A stretch of DNA of 6,897 nucleotides from Gammaproteobacteria bacterium. Its GTDB lineage: Bacteria; Pseudomonadota; Gammaproteobacteria; Granulosicoccales; Granulosicoccaceae. Positions 1 to 5,995 of the stretch are shown in pieces. Location: assembly GCA_003511825.1 (NCBI GenBank), contig DOIU01000281.1, forward strand, positions 1 through 6,897, written 5' to 3'. The notes under the pieces are model-generated. The model did not search any database and was not told where the DNA came from. It saw only the letters and a list, made by a program, of their open reading frames with translations. The translations under genes were made by a program, and so were the position numbers. How positions within the stretch are numbered: position 1 is the stretch's first letter; every line of letters begins with the position of its first letter.

Positions 1-332
1 TGCTGACTGCCCGCGACCAACACATCGTGCGCCGTCATCACCGCTTTAATGCCCGAGCCGCAGACTTTGCTCACACCCGCGCACTGGGTATTCAGCGATA
101 GACCTGCGCCTAAGGCCGCCTGCCGCGTCGGTGCCTGTCCCAGCCCTGCAGACAGGACATTGCCCATAAAAACTTCCTGAATCTCTTCACTGGCGATACC
201 GGCACGCTCAACAGCGGCCCTGATCGCCGTGGCACCAAGCTCCGGTGCACTGGCCGCGCTGAGCGTCCCTTGGAAACCGCCCATCGGTGTGCGGGCGGCG
301 CTGACGATAACAATAGGGTCATTGCTGTTCAT
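1..332 (-). CDS. Thiolase (acetyl-CoA acetyltransferase family), N-terminal part, cut by the left window edge
   Basis: Translating the minus strand from the ATG at 332 gives 110 residues that stay open to the window edge. The protein begins MNSNDPIVIVSAARTPMGGF, the usual opening of thiolases (IVxxaRTPxGxF). A VCGSG motif at residues 90-94 holds the expected acylation nucleophile, Cys91. The GNVLSAGLGQAPTRQAAL stretch (57-74) is also typical of the N-terminal thiolase domain. Family members are about 390-400 residues, so roughly three quarters is missing, including the C-terminal His and Cys active-site residues. Thiolases of this class act in the cytoplasm, either cleaving 3-ketoacyl-CoA in beta-oxidation or condensing acetyl-CoA. 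Its position 19 bp downstream of an acyl-CoA dehydrogenase favours the degradative role, by inference. No strong Shine-Dalgarno precedes the start (only a weak GAGCGAG), so translation may depend on the upstream gene. The exact subfamily cannot be fixed from this fragment. Confidence 0.93.
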   Translation of the reverse strand, partial: MNSNDPIVIVSAARTPMGGFQGTLSAASAPELGATAIRAAVERAGIASEEIQEVFMGNVLSAGLGQAPTRQAALGAGLSLNTQCAGVSKVCGSGIKAVMTAHDVLVAGSQ

Positions 333-351
333 GGTGTTCTCGCTCAAGGTA

Positions 352-2148
352 CTACAGCTGTTCTTCTTGAATTGCCATCACAACATCGCTGGGCGCCAAT
401 GCAATACGCTTGTACGACTCTGCTCGTGGCAACACATGCGCCGCATAAAACTGGGCTGTTTTAATTTTTGCTTCTAAAAAGTCACGATCAGCATCTGCGC
501 CGGCAAGATCGCGCTGCGCTGCAACCGCTGCTTTCGCCATCAACCAGCCACCCACAACCACGCCCGCCTGCATCAACATATTAAATGACGCAGCGCCATG
601 GTGATCTGCATCGCTTCCCGCCTGCTGTATCAAGTGATCGACCGATGCTTGTAATGTTTCACGCCCCTCTGCCAACGCTGTGCGGACTGCTGCCAACGCG
701 TCGCCGGATTCGGTGAGCTCCGCCTCCGTACTGGCAATGTCTTGCAACAACGACGTCATCGCCGAGCCATTGTCACGGAGCAATTTACGCTTCACAAAAT
801 CGCCCGCCTGAATACCGGTGGTACCTTCGTAAATCGTTAATATCCGCGCGTCACGATAATGCTGCGCCGCACCGGTTTCTTCTATAAACCCCATACCACC
901 GTGGACTTGCACATTCAGTGAGGTGACCTCTTGACTGGTTTCTGTACACCACCCCTTAACCACAGGGATCAACAGGTCAACACGTGCCTGCGCCTCTGCG
1001 CGCGCTTGCGGGTCTTCGCCATGGTTCGCCTTATCAATTTCCGCTGCCGTTAAATACACCATGGCGCGCATGGCTTCCGTTTGTGACTTCATCAGCAGCA
1101 GCATGCGGCGCACATCCGCAAACTCCACAATGCGCAGTTTCTCACCCTGGGCATTTGATCCCTGCACTCGATCCATCGCATAGGCACGCCCCTGTTGATA
1201 AGCACGCTCTGAGATTGCCAACCCCTGCAACCCTACTTCCAAGCGTGCTTTATTCATCATGGTGAACATGCAGCGGATGCCTTGGTTTTCTTCGCCCACC
1301 AAATACGCGACCGCACCATCGTTATCACCAAAGCTCATGACGCAGGTCGGGCTGCCATGAATACCCAGTTTGTGTTCCAGGGACAGTGGGTGGACATCGT
1401 TTCGTGTACCAGGCTTGCCATTATCATCGAGCAGAAACTTCGGCACGAGGAACAAGGACAATCCATGTATCCCCTCGGGCGCACCATCCACGCGGGCAAG
1501 CACCATATGCACGACATTATCTGTCATGTCGTGATCACCCCAGGTGATGAATATCTTCTGCCCATACATCCGATATTGCTGACTGCCGTCAGCAGCTGTT
1601 TCAGGCACTGCGCGGGTTTTAATAGAGGCGAGGTCAGTGCCTGCCTGAGGCTCCGTTAAATGCATGGTACCGGCCCACTCACCTGTGACCATTTTTTCCA
1701 GGTACTGCTCCTTGAGTGAATCATTCCCGTGCTTCGACAAGGCAAGTACCGCACTTGCAGTAAGCATCGGACAAAGTGCGAACGCCAGACTTGCGGTATG
1801 CCACATTTCTTCCACCGGCGCCGCGAGTAAATCAGGCAGCCCTTGGCCACCGTATTCCGGGGCATAACTCAGGCTGGCCCAGCCACCTTCTACATAGCTG
1901 TTATAAGCGTCAGTAAAGCCAGGAGAAGGCTTGACGCTTCCGTCAACGAGTTGTGCACCTGCAGCGTCAGCACCGCTGTTTAATGGGGCAATTTGCGTTT
2001 CCGCTAGGCGTGCTGCTTCCTCGACAACGGCATTCACAATGTCCTGCGAGGCCTCCTGGTAAGCCTGTAATTCCTGCACGCTCTGCATATTCGCAATATG
2101 ACTTAATACGAAGTGCATGTCCTTAATTGGAGCAGCGTAAACCGTCAT
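352..2148 (-). CDS. Acyl-CoA dehydrogenase, large ~600-residue class with C-terminal extension
   Basis: A complete 598-residue flavoprotein predicted to oxidise an acyl-CoA to the trans-2-enoyl-CoA in the cytoplasm, passing electrons to ETF. The start YAAPIKDMHFVL (4-15) matches the short N-terminal motif of this large class. The mid-domain FAD/substrate signature MHLTEPQAGTDL spans 162-173, a second FAD-domain segment KIFITWGDHDM spans 198-208, and LEHKLGIHGSPTCVM spans 257-271. The C-terminal helical domain has VHGGMGFIEE (415-424), and IYEGTTGIQ (439-447) places the likely catalytic base at Glu441. Residues from about 460 to the end form the extra C-terminal domain absent from ordinary ~380-residue enzymes. 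The ATG start is supported by a strong Shine-Dalgarno. Close relatives are often labelled DmdC (3-methylmercaptopropionyl-CoA dehydrogenase), but many members act on other acyl-CoAs, and nothing here identifies the substrate. It is the first gene of the leftward unit and is followed 19 bp later by the thiolase. Confidence 0.96.
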   Translation of the reverse strand: MTVYAAPIKDMHFVLSHIANMQSVQELQAYQEASQDIVNAVVEEAARLAETQIAPLNSGADAAGAQLVDGSVKPSPGFTDAYNSYVEGGWASLSYAPEYGGQGLPDLLAAPVEEMWHTASLAFALCPMLTASAVLALSKHGNDSLKEQYLEKMVTGEWAGTMHLTEPQAGTDLASIKTRAVPETAADGSQQYRMYGQKIFITWGDHDMTDNVVHMVLARVDGAPEGIHGLSLFLVPKFLLDDNGKPGTRNDVHPLSLEHKLGIHGSPTCVMSFGDNDGAVAYLVGEENQGIRCMFTMMNKARLEVGLQGLAISERAYQQGRAYAMDRVQGSNAQGEKLRIVEFADVRRMLLLMKSQTEAMRAMVYLTAAEIDKANHGEDPQARAEAQARVDLLIPVVKGWCTETSQEVTSLNVQVHGGMGFIEETGAAQHYRDARILTIYEGTTGIQAGDFVKRKLLRDNGSAMTSLLQDIASTEAELTESGDALAAVRTALAEGRETLQASVDHLIQQAGSDADHHGAASFNMLMQAGVVVGGWLMAKAAVAAQRDLAGADADRDFLEAKIKTAQFYAAHVLPRAESYKRIALAPSDVVMAIQEEQL

Positions 2149-2155
2149 TTTTTAA

Positions 2156-2162
2156 CCTCCTT
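2156..2162 (-). promoter_or_regulatory. Strong ribosome binding site of the acyl-CoA dehydrogenase gene
   Basis: On the minus strand AAGGAGG lies 7 bases before the ATG at 2148. This near-perfect Shine-Dalgarno fixes the start of the dehydrogenase and contrasts with the weak or absent signals in front of the thiolase and the ligase. Confidence 0.85.
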
Positions 2163-2180
2163 AAAACACTGAACCTAAGG

Positions 2181-2197
2181 CTACTATAGTCTAGTAG
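2181..2197. repeat. Short inverted repeat, candidate operator
   Basis: CTACTA-TAGTC-TAGTAG is a perfect 6-bp inverted repeat with a 5-bp spacer, lying between the divergent starts. It overlaps the -10-like TATAGT sequences on both strands. A dimeric repressor bound here could control both directions. No regulator gene is present in the window and the arms are short, so the operator role is inferred and chance is possible. Confidence 0.35.
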
Positions 2198-2253
2198 ACG
2201 CAGCAAATAGATACTGTTATTCTCGGTCAAAACATAAACTCCGTATCATAAAA

Positions 2254-4209
2254 ATGACTGCCATCGACTCTCTCGACACCTTTCCAAAAATACTGTTAGA
2301 GCGCTCTAAATCCTCGGCCAAAAAGCCGGCAATGCGGGAAAAGGATTTGGGCATTTGGCAAACCTGGACATGGCAAGAAGCCTTCCAGGAAATCAAGGCA
2401 TTTGCCTGCGGCTTGTCGGCCATGGGGCTATCGCCCGGCGATAAGCTGATTATTGTCGGCGACAATCGGCCACGCCTGTATTGGGCGATGTCGGCAACAC
2501 AGTGTGTCGGAGGTATTCCGGTACCCACCTATCAAGACGCTGTCGCGCAAGAAATGGCCTACGTCGTTGATCACTCCGATGCCATCGTCGCGGTCGTCGA
2601 AGACCAGGAACAAGTCGACAAGCTCCTGGAAATTCAACAGAGCTGCCCTCAACTCAAAACCATCATTTATGACGACGCGCGCGGCATGGATGACTACGAC
2701 TTACCGCATGTCATGAGTTTCGAATCCGTGCAAGAGAAAGGTCGCGAGCTACTCAGCCAAAACGCCGACTTCTTTGAGACCACGATTGACCAAGGCAAGG
2801 GTGCAGACGAAGCCATCATGCTCTATACCTCTGGGACTACAGGCAAGCCCAAAGGTGTTATGTTGACCTACGACAATATGGTCATCACTGCACGCAATGG
2901 ATGTAAACTCGAAAATTTGACCGAGAACGAAGAGACACTCGCCTACTTGCCCATGGCCTGGGTGGGCGATCATCTGTTCTCCTACGCGCAATCATACATC
3001 GCCGGTTTTTGTGTCAGCTGCCCCGAGAGCCCCGCAACGGTCCCGCATGATCTGCGCGAAATCGGCCCAACCTATTACTTCGCCCCGCCCCGTGTTTTTG
3101 AGAATCTGCTGACATCGGTCACCATTCGGATGCAGGATGCTGCACCGGTCAAGCAAAAAGTATTCAAGTACTTTATGGATGTGGCCAAAAACATCGGTGT
3201 TCGAATCCTTGAAGACAAACCGGTCTCACTGAAAGAACGGTTACTCTATAAGTTGGGTGACATCCTTGTATATGGACCCTTAAAAAACACGTTGGGCATG
3301 AGTCGTGTGCGCATTGCTTACACCGCAGGTGAAGCCATTGGTCCTGAAATCTTTGAGTTCTACCGGTCGCTTGGCATTAATATCAAACAGATTTATGGCC
3401 AAACCGAAGCGAGTATTTTTGTTACGGTGCAACCCGACGACCAGGTGCGCTCCGACACGGTCGGCATCGCGGCACCGGATGTTGAAATCACCATCGCCGA
3501 CAATGGTGAAGTGCTCTACCGCAGTCCGGGTGTTTTTAAGAGTTACTACAAAAACGAAGAATCCACCAAAAGCACCAAAAATGACGAAGGCTGGGTATAT
3601 ACCGGAGACGCAGGCTTTTTTACCGACGACGGGCATTTGCGCATCATTGATCGCGCTAAGGACGTTGGCAAATTCAGTAATGGCAAATTGTTTGCGCCTA
3701 AATACATTGAGAACAAACTCAAGTTCTTTCCCCATATTCGCGAAGCGGTGTGTTTTGGCAACAGCCGCGACACCTGCACCGCCTTTATAAATATCGATAT
3801 GGAAGCCGTAGGGGTGTGGGCAGAAAAGCAAAACATACCCTACGCCAGTTACCAAGAATTGGCGGCGAAAGAGCAAGTGTATCAATTGGTGCAGGACAGC
3901 ATTGAGCAGGTGAACCGCGACCTCACCGACGACAGCATGCTGTCGCACTCCCAGATTTTCCGGTTCCTGATTTTGCACAAAGAACTCGACGCGGACGATG
4001 GTGAGCTGACGCGCACACGGAAGGTTCGCCGGCCCTTCATCGCCGAGCGCTATGGCGTGCTGATCGATGCATTGTATGACGGTAAATCGCAGTGCTTCAT
4101 TGAGACAGAAGTCAGCTTTGAAGACGGCCGTACCGGAGCCATCTCTGCTGACCTCCACATACAAGACGTTAAAACCTACTCACTTGAGGAGGGAAAAACC
4201 GCGGCATGA
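2254..4209 (+). CDS. AMP-forming acyl-CoA synthetase (long-chain fatty acid--CoA ligase type)
   Basis: A complete 651-residue adenylate-forming enzyme predicted to activate a carboxylic acid with ATP and CoA, through an acyl-adenylate, to give acyl-CoA, AMP and pyrophosphate. The P-loop-like motif YTSGTTGKPKG is at 191-201, the IYGQTEA motif at 380-386, and YTGD, whose Asp contacts the ribose, at 449-452. IIDRAKD, the hinge region, is at 464-470. LTRTRKVRR at 585-593 contains Lys590, the probable C-terminal catalytic lysine. The opening LDTFPKILLERSK and EKDLGIWQTWTW fit the usual N-terminus of this class and support the start at 2254, although no Shine-Dalgarno is visible (upstream bases are CATAAAA). 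The final ~45 residues extend beyond the catalytic domain with acidic sequence such as SFEDGRTG. The gene overlaps livG by 4 bp (ATGA), tying acid activation to the transporter. Chain length and substrate cannot be read from sequence; bulky, branched or cyclic acids are as plausible as fatty acids. Confidence 0.95.
   Translation: MTAIDSLDTFPKILLERSKSSAKKPAMREKDLGIWQTWTWQEAFQEIKAFACGLSAMGLSPGDKLIIVGDNRPRLYWAMSATQCVGGIPVPTYQDAVAQEMAYVVDHSDAIVAVVEDQEQVDKLLEIQQSCPQLKTIIYDDARGMDDYDLPHVMSFESVQEKGRELLSQNADFFETTIDQGKGADEAIMLYTSGTTGKPKGVMLTYDNMVITARNGCKLENLTENEETLAYLPMAWVGDHLFSYAQSYIAGFCVSCPESPATVPHDLREIGPTYYFAPPRVFENLLTSVTIRMQDAAPVKQKVFKYFMDVAKNIGVRILEDKPVSLKERLLYKLGDILVYGPLKNTLGMSRVRIAYTAGEAIGPEIFEFYRSLGINIKQIYGQTEASIFVTVQPDDQVRSDTVGIAAPDVEITIADNGEVLYRSPGVFKSYYKNEESTKSTKNDEGWVYTGDAGFFTDDGHLRIIDRAKDVGKFSNGKLFAPKYIENKLKFFPHIREAVCFGNSRDTCTAFINIDMEAVGVWAEKQNIPYASYQELAAKEQVYQLVQDSIEQVNRDLTDDSMLSHSQIFRFLILHKELDADDGELTRTRKVRRPFIAERYGVLIDALYDGKSQCFIETEVSFEDGRTGAISADLHIQDVKTYSLEEGKTAA
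4187..4193 (+). promoter_or_regulatory. Ribosome binding site of livG inside the ligase coding end
   Basis: AGGAGGG lies within the last codons of the ligase, 12 bases before the livG ATG at 4206. The spacing is longer than the usual 5-9 bases. Together with the ATGA stop/start overlap this suggests livG translation is at least partly coupled to the ligase. Confidence 0.6.
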
Positions 4210-4994
4210 GCACTACTCGAAACTTTAGCGATGTGTTGCTGAAGGTCGACAACGTCCACCTGTCTTTTGGCGGCGTTAAGGCACTCACCAACGTTAATTT
4301 TAATATCATGAAAGGCGAGATCCGCGCCATCATCGGCCCCAACGGCGCCGGTAAAAGCTCCATGCTCAACGTGATCAACGGCTTTTACCATCCTCAGCAA
4401 GGCACGATCACCTACAAAGGCGTCGCACGCAGCCAAATGAAACCGCACCAAGCGGCTGTCCAGGGCATCGCTCGCACGTTCCAGAACATCGCCTTGTTTA
4501 AGGGCATGAGCACATTGGACAACATCATGACAGGCCGGCTCCTGAAAATGAAAAGCGGCCTGCTGTCACAAGCCTTTTACTGGGGCAAATACGAAAAAGA
4601 AGAAACACAACACCGTCACAAGGTGGAGGAGATTATCGATTTCCTGGAGATCCAATCCATCCGTAAAACACCGGTGGGTCGTCTGCCCTACGGTTTGCAA
4701 AAGCGTGTCGAACTGGGTCGTGCACTCGCAGCAGAACCTGAACTCCTCTTACTGGACGAGCCCATGGCAGGGATGAATGTCGAAGAAAAAGAAGACATGA
4801 GCCGGTTCATCATTGAAACCAACGATCAACTCGGGACCACCATCGCTCTGATCGAACACGATATGGGCGTCGTGATGGATTTGTCCGATCGCGTGGTGGT
4901 GCTGGACTACGGGCGTCAGTTAGCGGATGGCACACCAGACGCAGTCCGCGGCAATCAGGCCGTCATCGACGCCTATCTCGGGGTTACGGAGTAA
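4206..4994 (+). CDS. livG: LivG-type ABC transporter ATP-binding protein
   Basis: A complete 262-residue cytoplasmic ATPase subunit of a branched-chain-amino-acid-type importer. The Walker A motif GPNGAGKS is at 44-51 and the Q-loop Gln93 lies in TFQN. The signature region reads LPYGLQKRVEL (160-170), the form typical of LivG rather than LSGGQ. Walker B with its catalytic glutamate is LLLLDEP (180-186, Glu185), and the switch His218 lies in IEHDM. The end, AYLGVTE, is the LivG-type C-terminal tail. The length is normal for LivG (about 255-260). It overlaps the ligase by 4 bp and is followed 4 bp later by livH. The symbol denotes the family. With a CoA ligase in the same operon the cargo may be a carboxylic acid instead of leucine, isoleucine or valine. 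Confidence 0.95.
   Translation: MSTTRNFSDVLLKVDNVHLSFGGVKALTNVNFNIMKGEIRAIIGPNGAGKSSMLNVINGFYHPQQGTITYKGVARSQMKPHQAAVQGIARTFQNIALFKGMSTLDNIMTGRLLKMKSGLLSQAFYWGKYEKEETQHRHKVEEIIDFLEIQSIRKTPVGRLPYGLQKRVELGRALAAEPELLLLDEPMAGMNVEEKEDMSRFIIETNDQLGTTIALIEHDMGVVMDLSDRVVVLDYGRQLADGTPDAVRGNQAVIDAYLGVTE
4988..4991 (+). promoter_or_regulatory. Ribosome binding site deciding the livH start
   Basis: GGAG overlaps the end of livG and sits 7 bases before the ATG at 4999. The upstream in-frame ATG at 4927 lies inside livG and would add 24 polar residues unlike LivH proteins, so 4999 is preferred. Confidence 0.7.
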
Positions 4995-4998
4995 AGTC

Positions 4999-5991
4999 AT
5001 GCAGGTTGAACGCAGTGTATACACAACAATCGGCGCCATGGCGCTGTTGATGACCTTCCTCCCTTGGCTCGCCGGCCAGTTTTCAGAGGACGTCTATTTT
5101 GAGTGGCCATTTTTTGTCGAGGTCGCTATTGGCGGCCTACTGTCTGGCGTCATGTATTCCCTGGTGGCACTCGGGTTTGTATTGATCTTCAAAGCCTCGG
5201 GCGTGTTTAACTTCGCTCAGGGCGCGATGGTGCTGTTCGCAGCCTTGTCGTTTGTCGGGCTCAAAGACTTAGGCGTCCCACTGTGGCTGTGCGTGATTCT
5301 CACCGCCGCGATCATGGCCGCCGTCGCTGTCGTCATTGAACGCGTGGTCTTGCGCCCCTTGGTCAACCAAGAACCCATCATTCTTTTTATGGTCACCATC
5401 GGTATCGCCTACATCTTGGACGGCTTTGGCCAAATCCTCTGGGGCGCCGAGGTCCGTATCCTCGACATTGGCCTGCCCGATGAACCCAGCTTCTTTTTCG
5501 ATGGCAAAATTCTCATCAATCAGTTCGACATCTTCGCCGCCTTGATCGCGGCGGCATTGGTCGCGGCGTTGGTGGTGTTCTTCCAATACACGCGCATCGG
5601 TCGCGCCCTGCGTGCCGTGGCTGACGATCACCAGGCCGCCATGAGCGTCGGCATCCCGCTGCAACACATTTGGGTGGTGGTATGGACGGTCGCCGGTTTG
5701 GTCGCACTGGTCGCCGGCGTCATGTGGGGCAGCAAACTCGGCGTGCAGTTTTCACTCGCCCTGATTGCACTTAAGGCTTTACCGGTCTTGATTCTCGGCG
5801 GCTTCACCTCTATCCCGGGCGCCATCATCGGCGGCCTTATCGTGGGGGCTGGCGAAAAGATCTCTGAGGTCTTTCTTGGGCCTTTGGTTGGTGGCGGTAT
5901 TGAAGATTGGTTTGCCTACATGCTCGCACTGGTGTTTTTGGTGTTCCGTCCACAAGGCCTGTTCGGCGAAAAAATCATAGAAAGGGTGTAA
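4999..5991 (+). CDS. livH: LivH-type ABC transporter permease
   Basis: A 330-residue integral inner-membrane protein, one of two permease subunits forming the translocation channel. Hydrophobic segments lie at about 11-28, 40-64, 71-88, 94-115, 127-148, 177-195, 223-243, 252-268, 272-286 and 304-317. LivH family marks include VALGFVLIFKASGVFNFAQG (56-75). The cytoplasmic coupling loop RALRAVADDHQAAMSVGIP (202-220) contacts the ATPases. The end, FRPQGLFGEKIIERV, is the normal FRPxGLFG close. At 330 residues it is somewhat longer than typical LivH (about 290-310). The excess is an N-terminal hydrophobic segment (MALLMTFLPWLAG), followed by an acidic stretch (SEDVYFEWP) before the canonical first helix. 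That resembles the extended LivH forms found in ligase-associated Liv clusters, as far as I can recall. The gene starts 4 bp after livG and ends 4 bp before livM. Confidence 0.94.
   Translation: MQVERSVYTTIGAMALLMTFLPWLAGQFSEDVYFEWPFFVEVAIGGLLSGVMYSLVALGFVLIFKASGVFNFAQGAMVLFAALSFVGLKDLGVPLWLCVILTAAIMAAVAVVIERVVLRPLVNQEPIILFMVTIGIAYILDGFGQILWGAEVRILDIGLPDEPSFFFDGKILINQFDIFAALIAAALVAALVVFFQYTRIGRALRAVADDHQAAMSVGIPLQHIWVVVWTVAGLVALVAGVMWGSKLGVQFSLALIALKALPVLILGGFTSIPGAIIGGLIVGAGEKISEVFLGPLVGGGIEDWFAYMLALVFLVFRPQGLFGEKIIERV
5981..5986 (+). promoter_or_regulatory. Ribosome binding site of livM
   Basis: AAAGGG, at the very end of livH, lies 9 bases before the livM ATG at 5996. It is a modest Shine-Dalgarno, acceptable for a gene translated in close succession to livH. 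Confidence 0.5.
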
Positions 5992-5995
5992 AACT

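Larger units (their letters stand above)
2149..2253. promoter_or_regulatory. Divergent intergenic region expected to hold both promoters
   Basis: These 105 bp separate the leftward dehydrogenase-thiolase unit from the rightward ligase-livGHM unit, so both transcription starts should lie here or just inside the coding ends. The region is clearly more AT-rich than the flanking genes. A TATAGT hexamer occurs at 2185-2190 on the plus strand and, because the sequence is locally palindromic, at 2183-2188 on the minus strand. A minus-strand TTGACC (2225-2230) resembles a -35 box, but no good -10 sits at 16-18 bp from it. No clean sigma-70 pair can be assigned with confidence. The shared region makes co-regulation of the two units plausible. 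Confidence 0.55.

Noticed and set aside
333..351. Possible terminator or promoter between the dehydrogenase and thiolase genes
   Set aside because: The gap is only 19 bp, with no hairpin, T-run or promoter-like boxes. The two genes are most simply co-transcribed.
1282..1659. A 125-codon plus-strand open frame inside the acyl-CoA dehydrogenase gene
   Set aside because: It overlaps the FAD-binding core of the dehydrogenase on the other strand, and its translation shows no recognisable domain. It is treated as a shadow.
2210..2247. GATAC ... GTATC possible hairpin upstream of the ligase
   Set aside because: The stem is only 5 bp with a 28-base loop and mismatches on extension; this is expected by chance.
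3280..4164. A 294-codon open frame on the minus strand, antisense to the ligase
   Set aside because: It lies wholly inside a well-supported ligase gene, has no ribosome binding site that stands out, and its translation shows no recognisable motif or domain. Long antisense frames are common opposite genes with strong codon bias.
4927..4998. Upstream start for livH giving a 354-residue protein
   Set aside because: It would overlap livG by 68 bp and add polar residues foreign to LivH, while ATG 4999 has GGAG at 7 bases and sits right after the livG stop.
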